This document shows, in pieces, positions 1-6,199 of a stretch of DNA of 6,199 nucleotides. Source of the stretch: an uncultured Collinsella sp. (GTDB taxonomy: Bacteria > Actinomycetota > Coriobacteriia > Coriobacteriales > Coriobacteriaceae); the NCBI GenBank assembly GCA_900545905.1, contig URBA01000092.1:1-6199 (forward strand), read 5' to 3'. Below the pieces are notes generated by a model, which had not been told where the DNA came from, did no database searches, and saw nothing but the letters and a program-made list of their open reading frames with translations. Numbering within the stretch: the stretch's first letter is position 1; each line of letters starts with the position of its first letter. Both the position numbers and the translations under genes were made by a program.

Positions 1-2505
1 GTGGGCGCCGTGCAGTGCGGTTTTTGCATCCCCGGCATGGTCATGGCGGGCGCGGCGCTCATCGCCGAGGACCCCGAGCCCACCGAGGAGCAGATCAAGT
101 ACGCCATCCGCGGCAATGTCTGCCGTTGCACCGGCTACAAGAAGATTATCGAGGGCATCTCGCTGGCAGCTGCGGTGCTCCGTGGCGAAAAGCAGATCGA
201 CGAGGATCTGGAGCGCGGCGATGACTACGGCGTGGGCAAGCGCGCCTTCCGTATCGACGTGCGCAAGAAGGTGCTCGGCGAGGGCAAGTACCCCGACGAC
301 ATCGACGAGATCGACCAGCCGGGCCTGACCTATGCCAGCGCCGTGCGCTCCAAGTACCCGCGCGCCCGTGTGCTCTCCATCGATACCTCCAAGGCCGAGG
401 CCCTACCCGGTGTGGTTGGCATCCTGCGCGCCGAGGACGTGCCGGTCAACCAGGTCGGCCACCTTATCCAGGACTGGGACGTCATGATCGCCCAGGGCGA
501 TATCACCCGCTGCGTGGGCGATGCCATTGTGCTGGTGGTTGCCGAGGACGAAGCGACGCTCGAGAAGGCCAAGAAGCTCGTAAAGATTGATTACGAGCCG
601 CTGGAGCCCGTGCGTAACATTGTCGAGGCCAGGGCCGCCGACGCCCCGCGCCTGCACGACAGCTTCTTTGCCTTCGGCAACACGGTGGAGCTCAAGGACA
701 ACGTGTGTCAGAGCCGCCACGTGACGCGCGGCGACGCCGCCAAGGCGCTGGCAGAGAGCGTGTTCACCGTGACGCAGCGCTTTACCACGCCCTTTACCGA
801 GCATGCCTTCTTGGAGCCTGAGTGCGCCGTCGCCTTCCCGTACAAGAACGGCGTCAAGGTGCAGTCGACCGACCAGGGCGCCTACGACACGCGCAAAGAG
901 TGTGCCCACATGTTTGGCTGGGACAACGAGCCCGAGCGTGTGGTCGTCGAGACCATGCTCGTGGGCGGCGGCTTTGGCGGTAAGGAGGACGTATCCATCC
1001 AGCACCTGGCCGCGCTTGCTGCCTATAAGCTCCAGCGTCCTGTGAAGTGCAAGCTCACGCGCGCTGAGTCGCTCGCCTTCCACCCCAAGCGCCATGCCAT
1101 GGACGGCACCTTTACGCTGGGCTGCGACGCCGAGGGCAACTTTACCGGCCTGGACTGCGAGATCAACTTTGATACCGGCGCCTACGCTTCGCTGTGCGGC
1201 CCGGTGCTCGAGCGCGCCTGCACGCACGCCGTCGGCCCCTACAAGTACCAGAACACCGACATTCGCGGCTTTGGCTACTACACCAACAATCCGCCCGCCG
1301 GTGCGTACCGTGGCTTTGGCGTCTGCCAGTCCGAGTTTGCACTCGAGAGCCTGATCGACCTGCTGGCAGAGAAGGTCGGCCTGGATCCGTGGGAGATTCG
1401 CTGCCGCAACGCCATCGAGCCGGGCGAGGTTCTGCCCAACGGCCAGATTGCCGATTGCTCCACGGCGCTTAAGGAGACGCTGCTCGAGGTCAAGGATGCC
1501 TACTACGCGCATCCCGGACACGCCGGTATCGCCTGCGCCATGAAGAACGCCGGCGTGGGCGTGGGCCTGCCCGATGCCGGCCGCTGCAAGATTCGCGTCG
1601 AGGATGGCGTGGCCGTGGTCTATGCCGCCACGTCCGACATCGGCCAGGGCTGCAACACCGTCTTTTTGCAGGACGTTGCCGAGGCCTGCGGTCTGCCGCT
1701 GAGCTGCATCGCCAACGGCGAGTGCTCCACCGAGAACGCTCCCGACTCCGGCACCACGTCTGGCTCGCGTCAGACGGTCGTGACTGGCGAGGCTGTGCGC
1801 GGCGCCGCCTTCCTGCTGCGCGATGCCATGCTTGACATCGAGGCCGGCAAGCCTGCACCCGATACTCCCGTGAGTGCGCATGGCGACGGCGTCAAGATCG
1901 AGTACGACGACGGTCGCGCCTATCAGCTGCGCACGCAGGAACTCGTCGCCGGTCAGGGCATGCATCCCCAGGATCCCGCGGCCGCCATCAAGGCGCTCGA
2001 GGGATGCGAGTTTGGCTACGTGTACCTGGAGCCGACCGACAAGCTGGGCGCCGACGTTCCCAATCCCAAGAGCCACATCTGCTACGGCTTTGCCACGCAT
2101 GTGGTCATTTTGGATGATGACGGTCGCGTGAGCGAGGTCTATGCCGCGCACGATTCCGGCAAGGTGGTCAATCCCATCTCCATCCAGGGTCAGATCGAAG
2201 GCGGCGTGCTCATGGGTATGGGCTATGCGCTTACCGAGGACTGGCCGCTCAAGGACTGCGTACCCCAGGCAAGGTACGGTACGCTCGGGTTGTTCCGTGC
2301 GCCCGAGATTCCGGATATCCACGCCATTTACGTGGAGAAGGACGAGCTACTGCCCGTGGCATATGGCGGCAAGGGCATCGGCGAGATCGCAACGATTCCC
2401 ACGGCGCCCGCCGTGCAGAACGCCTACCGCGCATTCGACGGCAAGCTGCGTCCGGATCTGCCCATGGTGGATACCCCGTACAGCCGCGTTCGTAACCGCG
2501 GCTAG
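1..2505 (+). CDS. Xanthine dehydrogenase-type molybdenum hydroxylase, fused [2Fe-2S] and molybdopterin subunits (5' partial)
   Basis: Cytoplasmic Mo hydroxylase that would oxidise a purine or other N-heterocycle with water and pass electrons through [2Fe-2S] clusters to a separate FAD subunit. The open frame runs in from the left edge, so the GTG at base 1 is not a supported start; roughly 100 N-terminal residues with the plant-type [2Fe-2S] domain are missing. Visible residues (numbered from base 1): C6, C9, C41 and C43 of the second [2Fe-2S] cluster (QCGFC, NVCRCTGY); a linker; the catalytic subunit from about residue 78 (KVLGEGKYPDDID). Cofactor and active-site motifs are GGGFGGKE (322-329), GAYRGFG (434-440), IGQG (547-550, Q549), GQIEGG (730-735) and GKGIGE with catalytic Glu795. 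E329, R405 and F439 align with bovine E802, R880 and F914, favouring purines. The fused layout resembles selenium-dependent xanthine dehydrogenases and E. coli XdhD; substrate and selenium use are inferred. GAYRGFG lacks the CO dehydrogenase CuS-binding cysteine. Terminates at TAG 2503-2505. Confidence 0.9.
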   Translation: MGAVQCGFCIPGMVMAGAALIAEDPEPTEEQIKYAIRGNVCRCTGYKKIIEGISLAAAVLRGEKQIDEDLERGDDYGVGKRAFRIDVRKKVLGEGKYPDDIDEIDQPGLTYASAVRSKYPRARVLSIDTSKAEALPGVVGILRAEDVPVNQVGHLIQDWDVMIAQGDITRCVGDAIVLVVAEDEATLEKAKKLVKIDYEPLEPVRNIVEARAADAPRLHDSFFAFGNTVELKDNVCQSRHVTRGDAAKALAESVFTVTQRFTTPFTEHAFLEPECAVAFPYKNGVKVQSTDQGAYDTRKECAHMFGWDNEPERVVVETMLVGGGFGGKEDVSIQHLAALAAYKLQRPVKCKLTRAESLAFHPKRHAMDGTFTLGCDAEGNFTGLDCEINFDTGAYASLCGPVLERACTHAVGPYKYQNTDIRGFGYYTNNPPAGAYRGFGVCQSEFALESLIDLLAEKVGLDPWEIRCRNAIEPGEVLPNGQIADCSTALKETLLEVKDAYYAHPGHAGIACAMKNAGVGVGLPDAGRCKIRVEDGVAVVYAATSDIGQGCNTVFLQDVAEACGLPLSCIANGECSTENAPDSGTTSGSRQTVVTGEAVRGAAFLLRDAMLDIEAGKPAPDTPVSAHGDGVKIEYDDGRAYQLRTQELVAGQGMHPQDPAAAIKALEGCEFGYVYLEPTDKLGADVPNPKSHICYGFATHVVILDDDGRVSEVYAAHDSGKVVNPISIQGQIEGGVLMGMGYALTEDWPLKDCVPQARYGTLGLFRAPEIPDIHAIYVEKDELLPVAYGGKGIGEIATIPTAPAVQNAYRAFDGKLRPDLPMVDTPYSRVRNRG

Positions 2506-2574
2506 GGTAGAGCGCGGACGGTCTTTGTTGACGGGCCGCACGCGCTCAACTTCAACTGCATACGCTGTGCCTTT

Positions 2575-2606
2575 GGCCCCGGCTTCCGTGCGAGCCGGGG
2601 CCTTTT
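2575..2606 (+). terminator. Rho-independent terminator after the molybdenum hydroxylase gene
   Basis: GGCCCCGGCT (2575-2584) and AGCCGGGGCC (2593-2602) form a perfect 10-bp GC-rich stem with an 8-base loop, followed directly by TTTT and then GTTT. It lies 69 bases after the stop at 2505 and well before the next gene, so it should end the hydroxylase transcript and isolate the downstream operon. The bases between the stop and the stem show no other structure or gene. Confidence 0.9.
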
Positions 2607-2631
2607 GTTTGCCGAGCGAGGGCTGCCGATC

Positions 2632-2677
2632 GGAAAGCGCATCCCACAATTCGACTTTAGAACGGGACGCGCTTTCC
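2632..2677. repeat. Palindromic repeat, copy 1
   Basis: GGAAAGCGCATCCC (2632-2645) is the inverse complement of GGGACGCGCTTTCC (2664-2677) except for one A/C mismatch (2641 against 2668), with an 18-base spacer. No T-tract follows, so it does not look like a second terminator. It is the same size as copy 2 at 2694 and closely similar to it. It resembles a REP-like intergenic palindrome, but the family is not recognised. Confidence 0.75.
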
Positions 2678-2693
2678 CAACGGGGCCCCAAGC

Positions 2694-2739
2694 GGAAACT
2701 GCATCCCGGAATCTGGCTCCAAAACGGGATGCACTTTCC
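2694..2739. repeat. Palindromic repeat, copy 2
   Basis: GGAAACTGCATCCCG (2694-2708) pairs with CGGGATGCACTTTCC (2725-2739), 14 of 15 positions, with one C/C mismatch (2699 against 2734) and a 16-base spacer. It starts 62 bases after copy 1 and aligns with it without gaps over the whole 46 bases; both the arms and much of the spacer are shared. GGGGCCCC (2682-2689) sits between the copies. A weak remnant, TGGCTCC followed by CGGGA (2764-2774), matches the middle of the unit and may be part of a decayed third copy. Confidence 0.75.
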
Positions 2740-2812
2740 GAACTGCTTCTGCAGCGGCTGTTTTGGCTCCGGGACCGCGTCAATCGCATATCTTTATGGC
2801 GCCTTTATCCTA

Positions 2813-2838
2813 CACATGTTGTATAACTATCAAATGTG
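2813..2838. promoter_or_regulatory. Candidate operator dyad over the exporter promoter
   Basis: CACAT (2813-2817) and ATGTG (2834-2838) form the ends of a 26-bp interrupted dyad centred at 2825/2826, with scattered further symmetric pairs (2819/2832, 2822/2829, 2823/2828). It covers the candidate -35 box and most of the spacer, where a dimeric repressor would block transcription. RND/MMPL genes are often controlled by TetR-type repressors, but no regulator gene is visible here. The match is short, so this is tentative. Confidence 0.3.
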
Positions 2839-2847
2839 GAATATAAC
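2819..2847 (+). promoter_or_regulatory. Candidate sigma70-type promoter of the exporter operon
   Basis: TTGTAT (2819-2824) as -35 and TATAAC (2842-2847) as -10 are separated by exactly 17 bases. The -10 box matches consensus at 5 of 6 positions; the -35 box is weak at 3 of 6. The boxes lie in the only clearly AT-rich stretch of the window (about 2781-2863), downstream of the terminator and palindromes. Transcription would begin near 2854, giving a leader of roughly 35 bases before the TTG start. A second TATAAC at 2822-2827 has no good -35 partner. Confidence 0.5.
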
Positions 2848-2875
2848 AAAGAACAAAACATAGGCTGAGCGTTAT

Positions 2876-2880
2876 GGAGG
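2876..2880 (+). promoter_or_regulatory. Ribosome binding site that selects the TTG start at 2888
   Basis: GGAGG ends at 2880. Two in-frame TTG codons follow, at 2882 and 2888. Only one base separates the site from the first, which is too close for initiation, while seven bases separate it from the second. There is no in-frame ATG or GTG between the upstream stop (TAG 2861-2863) and these codons. Confidence 0.8.
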
Positions 2881-2887
2881 ATTGAGG

Positions 2888-5014
2888 TTGAAAGAGAAGC
2901 TATTTCGATGGGTCGTGAAGCACCGCAAACCCATCATCGCGTTTTATGCTGTGGCGGCACTGGTATGCCTGTTCCTGCGCCAGTTTGTAGGCGTTAACTA
3001 CGACATTACGAGCTATCTGCCCGACGAAGCGGCGTCGACCGTCGCTCTGAATACCATGGGTGATGAGTTTGAGGGCGACATTCCCAACTGTCGCGTTATG
3101 GTGCCCAATGTCTCGATCGCTCAGGCGCTCAAATACAAGGACAAAATCAAAAAGGTCGACGGCGTCGAGGAGGTCCTATGGCTTGACGACGCGGCAGATA
3201 TCGATCAGCCGCTTGCCACGCAAGACAAAGACACCGTTGAGACCTATTACAAAAAGAACAACGCCCTGTTTACGGTGACGGTTAATTCCGAAAAGGAGAT
3301 CGAGGCAACCGACGCTATCCGAGATATCGTGGGCGACGAGGGCGCCATTACGGGCTCGGCCATGTCTAACGCGCTCGCCACCACATCGACCGAGCAGCAG
3401 ATCAGCATTATCACGGTCGCTGTCATAGCGATTATCTTCGTGATTCTGGTCATCACGACTACCAGCTGGGCCGAACCCATCCTGGTACTGCTGGGCCTGG
3501 GCGTCTCGGTGTTTATCAACTGGGGCACCAACCTCATCTTTGGCGAGATTAGCTTTGTCACCAACTCTGCGGGCTCCATTTTGCAGGTTGCCATCGCGCT
3601 GGACTTCTCGGTCTTTTTGCTGCACCGCTTTAACGAGGAGCGTGGCCGCCACGGCAGCGTTGCCGAAGACATGGTGCAGTCGTGCTGCCTGTCCTCGGTC
3701 GCCGTGTTTTCGAGCGGTTGCACGGTCTGCATCGGCTTTATCGCGCTTGCCGCCATGCAGTTTAAGATCGGCCCCGACCTTGGTCTTGCCCTTGCAAAGG
3801 GTATCGCCATCAGCCTGGTATCGGTCTTTACCTTTGTTCCTTCGATGTTCGTTCAGTTCGATGGCTTTGTGCAAAAATCGCAGCACAGGCCCTTTGTCCC
3901 GCCGCTGGGTAAGTTCGCCCGTCTGGTGCTCAAGGTCTGTATCCCCGCTGCCGTCGTGATCCTCGCCATGGTTTACCCTGCGCGTGTGGCATCGACCTCC
4001 AGCGATATCACGTACTACTACGGCACTTCGCACATTTTTGGTTCGGATACGCGGCTTGGTCAGGATATGGACAAGGTCAAGGAGGTCTTTGGCAACTCCG
4101 ATACCTACGTTGTGCTCGTTCCCCGTGGAGAGGTGAGCGAGGAGCAGGCACTCTCCAATGAGCTCAAGGCGCTCCCCGAGGTCAAGTCCATCCAAAGCTA
4201 TGTTGACGTTGCGAGTCCCTATATCCCCACGGGCATGGCCGAAAAGGACACGCTCGATCTGGTGGAGGGAGAGCACTACAGCCGTTTGGTGCTCACGGTT
4301 ACCGCGCCCTACGAGGGTCCGAGTACATTTAAGCTGGTCAAGAAGATTCGTTGTATCGCGGACAAACATTATCCGGGTAAGGCAATGCTCGCCGGCGAGG
4401 GCGTGAGCACCACCGACCTTAAGGACACCATCACCGTCGATAAGGGCAAGGTCGACCTCATCGCCGTCGTGGCCGTGTTCGCGGTCTTGCTGCTGGCCAC
4501 CAAGTCGCTGAGCCTGCCGATCATCTTGGTGCTCGTGATTGAGACCTCGATCTGGATCAACTTTGCTGCACCGCTCTACACCGGTATGCACGAGTTCTTC
4601 CTCGCCTACTTAATTGTGAGCTCCATCCAGCTGGGCGTTGCCGTCGACTACGGCATCCTGATTGCTGACCGCTATCGTGAGGACCGCGTGACCATGCATA
4701 AGCGCGAAGCGCTACTCGAGACCATGGAAGCTTGCACGATTCCTGTTTTGACCTCTGGATCGGTTCTGCTGATCAGTGGCTTCCTGATCCATGCGATCTC
4801 GAGCCACGGCGTGCTCAAGCAGATCGGCTGGTTCCTGGGCGTCGGCGTGAGCATCTCCCTAGTCGCCGTACTCTTTGCGCTGCCGGGTTTCCTGTATGTG
4901 CTCGATGGCCTCATCGGCAAGACCACGCTCAAAGCTCATTTTTTGCCCAAGGATGCCCAGGATCCGGTTTCGGATACCACCGAGGCATCGGCTGCGGACG
5001 GCTCCGCTCAGTAA
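2888..5014 (+). CDS. RND superfamily / MMPL-family membrane exporter
   Basis: Integral membrane transporter of 708 aa, probably driven by the proton gradient and exporting a lipid-like or amphiphilic substrate; the cargo is unknown. It shows the duplicated RND layout: TM1 (about 15-33), an extracytoplasmic domain opening with NYDITSYLP, five helices (about 172-192, 197-215, 228-248, 268-290, 301-323), then TM7 (about 346-364), a second domain (about 365-520), and TM8-12 (about 522-670). The usual Asp-Tyr proton-relay pair is present in TM10 (VAVDYG, D587-Y588), but TM4 carries D239-F240 (ALDFS). TM5 holds four cysteines (266, 267, 278, 281). A short polar, acidic cytoplasmic tail ends at TAA. 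Length fits the compact MMPL type. Start: TTG 2888, set by the ribosome site; TTG 2882 would add two residues. The next gene follows after 32 bases with no terminator, so they are probably co-transcribed. Confidence 0.9.
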   Translation: MKEKLFRWVVKHRKPIIAFYAVAALVCLFLRQFVGVNYDITSYLPDEAASTVALNTMGDEFEGDIPNCRVMVPNVSIAQALKYKDKIKKVDGVEEVLWLDDAADIDQPLATQDKDTVETYYKKNNALFTVTVNSEKEIEATDAIRDIVGDEGAITGSAMSNALATTSTEQQISIITVAVIAIIFVILVITTTSWAEPILVLLGLGVSVFINWGTNLIFGEISFVTNSAGSILQVAIALDFSVFLLHRFNEERGRHGSVAEDMVQSCCLSSVAVFSSGCTVCIGFIALAAMQFKIGPDLGLALAKGIAISLVSVFTFVPSMFVQFDGFVQKSQHRPFVPPLGKFARLVLKVCIPAAVVILAMVYPARVASTSSDITYYYGTSHIFGSDTRLGQDMDKVKEVFGNSDTYVVLVPRGEVSEEQALSNELKALPEVKSIQSYVDVASPYIPTGMAEKDTLDLVEGEHYSRLVLTVTAPYEGPSTFKLVKKIRCIADKHYPGKAMLAGEGVSTTDLKDTITVDKGKVDLIAVVAVFAVLLLATKSLSLPIILVLVIETSIWINFAAPLYTGMHEFFLAYLIVSSIQLGVAVDYGILIADRYREDRVTMHKREALLETMEACTIPVLTSGSVLLISGFLIHAISSHGVLKQIGWFLGVGVSISLVAVLFALPGFLYVLDGLIGKTTLKAHFLPKDAQDPVSDTTEASAADGSAQ

Positions 5015-5031
5015 CGTTTTACAAAGCAGTT

Positions 5032-5038
5032 GGAAGGA
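5032..5038 (+). promoter_or_regulatory. Ribosome binding site for the exported heptad-repeat protein
   Basis: GGAAGGA ends eight bases before ATG 5047. It lies in the 32-base gap after the exporter stop codon, where there is no room for a separate terminator and promoter. It supports both the chosen start and co-transcription. Confidence 0.75.
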
Positions 5039-5046
5039 ATACCGCA

Positions 5047-6199
5047 ATGCATACCCATACCACTGATACCGCTTCGAAAGAGCTCAAAGCCCAACGCGAT
5101 CTTGTACGTCGTCCCCATAAGCGCATCGCCGCGCTCGCTCTTGCCGCCGGTCTGACCGTGGCCCTTACCGTTCCCGGTGCCGTTGTGTTCGCCGACGGCG
5201 TAGGGTCGACGAGCGCTGCCTCGGCTACGAGTGAGCAGATGGCGACGGGCTCCGATAACAGCACGCCGGGATATAAGAAAAACCAGGTCGTATACGTCAA
5301 AACCGATGCCGACGGCAATCGCACGGGTGTTTACGTGGTCAATAGCTTCGAGGCCAATAAGGGCGTCAAGATCGACGACGCCGGCTCGTACAGCAAGGTG
5401 ACCAACCTCTCCACGACCAAGAAGCTCTCCGATACCAACGACGCGGTCGCCGTTGAGGGCCAGGGCGTGCAAGACTTTGTCTACCAGGGCGACCTGGACA
5501 AGAACACGCAGATGCCGTGGAACGTCGCCGTGAGCTATCAGCTCGACGGTCAGGACATTGACGCCAAGGATCTGGCGGGCAAGAGCGGTAAGCTCACCAT
5601 GAAGCTCAAGGTCGAGAAGAACGAGGACTATACCGGCGGCGAGTATGCCGACAACTATCTGGTTCAGATTACCGGCCAGCTCAAGGATGCCGAGGCACAC
5701 AACATTGATGCCGAGGGTGCGACGATCGCCGCCAACGGCTCCAACACGCAGCTCACCTACATGGTGATCCCCGGCACGACGGGCGATTACACCATTTCGA
5801 CCGATGTCGAGGACTTTGAGTTTGACGGCTGGCAGATTGTGGGTGTGCCGTTGAGCCTTGCGCTCGATGTCGATTCGAGCAGCGTGGACACGAGCCAGCT
5901 CACGGAGCTCTCGAACGGCATTGCCACGGCCAATAGCGGCGCCGGTCAGCTTGCCGACGGCGCCAAGACGCTGGCGGCTTCGCTTGCCACCGCCAACACC
6001 GGTGCCGGCACGCTGGCTAGTGGCGCTGCGGCGCTTGCCGTCGGCACGAGCCAGCTCAATGCTCAGGTGCCCACGCTGGTTGAGGGCGTGAACAGCTTGA
6101 ATGACGGTGCTGTTGGCGTTAACGCCGGTGCCGCGCAGCTCAAGGGTGGTGCTGCCGATCTTAAGGCGGGCCTTGCCAAGCTGCAGGGGAGCGCACAGC
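5047..6199 (+). CDS. Exported XXXLXXG heptad-repeat protein, YhgE/Pip-like (3' partial)
   Basis: The frame is open from ATG 5047 to the window edge (384 codons plus one base), so the C-terminus is missing. The N-terminus is a long signal peptide: a polar stretch, basic RRPHKR (21-26), a hydrophobic core (27-48) and a likely cleavage site at VFA-DG after residue 49. Residues about 50-280 form a probably beta-rich domain with YVKTDADGN (83-91), YVVNSF (96-101), DFVYQGDL (143-150), a PW pair (157-158) and LAGKSGKL (176-183). From about 285 the chain becomes Ala/Gly-rich heptads with Leu and Gly in fixed positions, the XXXLXXG pattern of YhgE/Pip and related envelope proteins. Such proteins usually end in membrane helices, which would lie beyond the window. 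From memory, similar uncharacterised proteins sit beside MMPL genes in Firmicutes and Actinobacteria. Role inferred: extended extracytoplasmic partner of the exporter encoded just upstream. No enzymatic motif is visible. Confidence 0.85.
   Translation, partial: MHTHTTDTASKELKAQRDLVRRPHKRIAALALAAGLTVALTVPGAVVFADGVGSTSAASATSEQMATGSDNSTPGYKKNQVVYVKTDADGNRTGVYVVNSFEANKGVKIDDAGSYSKVTNLSTTKKLSDTNDAVAVEGQGVQDFVYQGDLDKNTQMPWNVAVSYQLDGQDIDAKDLAGKSGKLTMKLKVEKNEDYTGGEYADNYLVQITGQLKDAEAHNIDAEGATIAANGSNTQLTYMVIPGTTGDYTISTDVEDFEFDGWQIVGVPLSLALDVDSSSVDTSQLTELSNGIATANSGAGQLADGAKTLAASLATANTGAGTLASGAAALAVGTSQLNAQVPTLVEGVNSLNDGAVGVNAGAAQLKGGAADLKAGLAKLQGSAQ
5899..6198 (+). repeat. Coding heptad (21-base) repeat tract, XXXLXXG
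   Basis: Residues 285-384 of the exported protein keep a seven-residue register. Gly falls at 291, 298, 305, 319, 326, 333, 347, 354, 361, 368 and 375, with Ser or Gln replacing it at 312, 340 and 382. Leu falls three residues earlier at 288, 302, 309, 323, 330, 337, 344, 351, 365, 372 and 379, with Ala or Val in the other slots. Conservation is at the protein level; the DNA copies differ. The tract continues to the window edge, so its full length is unknown. Confidence 0.85.

Noticed and set aside
1633..1656. Cys551 after the IGQG motif as a possible metal ligand or selenium site
   Set aside because: The cofactor motif is otherwise normal, the CO dehydrogenase copper-binding cysteine belongs at GAYRGFG where it is absent, and no in-frame TGA suggests selenocysteine.
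403..2322. Long open frame on the minus strand (639 codons) opposite the molybdenum hydroxylase
   Set aside because: It is the antisense shadow of a GC-rich gene with clear domain motifs on the + strand; its translation is low-complexity and resembles no family.
2632..2739. Palindrome pair read as a CRISPR array
   Set aside because: Only two units, strongly palindromic throughout, with homologous rather than unique spacer sequence and no cas genes.
2605..2826. Small + strand frame (73 codons) in the intergenic region
   Set aside because: It starts within the terminator's T-tract, runs through both palindromes and into the promoter, and has no ribosome site; the same bases read as protein in another frame equally poorly.
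2874..2885. ATG-GAG-GAT-TGA mini-frame overlapping the exporter start, possible leader peptide
   Set aside because: Three codons only, its own ATG has no ribosome site, and it is most simply the Shine-Dalgarno sequence itself.
3176..4591. Minus-strand open frame of 471 codons opposite the exporter
   Set aside because: Its translation is rich in His, Arg, Asp and Gly with no membrane helices or motifs, and it lies wholly inside a convincing RND gene.
5008..5700. Minus-strand open frame of 230 codons opposite the exported protein
   Set aside because: The + strand frame has a ribosome site, a signal peptide and a heptad tract; the minus frame has no recognisable content and crosses the operon gap.

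Overview
The window reads as a GC-rich, coding-dense chromosomal segment. The protein style, codon use and gene pairing suggest a gut actinobacterium of the Coriobacteriia, Collinsella-like. That placement is an inference from recall, not a database match. All three genes found lie on the + strand.

Left (1-2505): the 3' part of a large molybdenum hydroxylase in which a [2Fe-2S] domain is fused to the molybdopterin catalytic subunit. It is a xanthine dehydrogenase-type enzyme, and its start lies outside the window. The positions that contact purines in bovine xanthine oxidoreductase, and the catalytic glutamate, are conserved. A purine or another N-heterocycle is therefore the likely substrate, with electrons passed through the iron-sulfur clusters to an FAD partner not seen here. 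A perfect 10-bp GC-rich hairpin with a T-tract (2575-2606) ends this transcription unit.

Middle (2506-2887): a 382-base intergenic region. It holds the terminator, then two tandem copies of a 46-base imperfect palindrome spaced 62 bases apart (2632-2739), then an AT-rich promoter zone with a candidate -35/-10 pair, an overlapping dyad and a strong Shine-Dalgarno. The palindrome pair is the least explained DNA in the window.

Right (2888-6199): a probable two-gene operon with a 32-base gap. The first gene encodes a full-length RND/MMPL-family membrane exporter of 708 aa starting at TTG. The second, cut by the window end, encodes an exported protein with a signal peptide, a probably beta-rich domain of about 230 residues, and then a long run of XXXLXXG heptads in unbroken register, as in YhgE/Pip-like proteins. 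Together they look like an envelope export module: a proton-driven RND pump plus an extended extracytoplasmic partner. What it moves cannot be told from the sequence.
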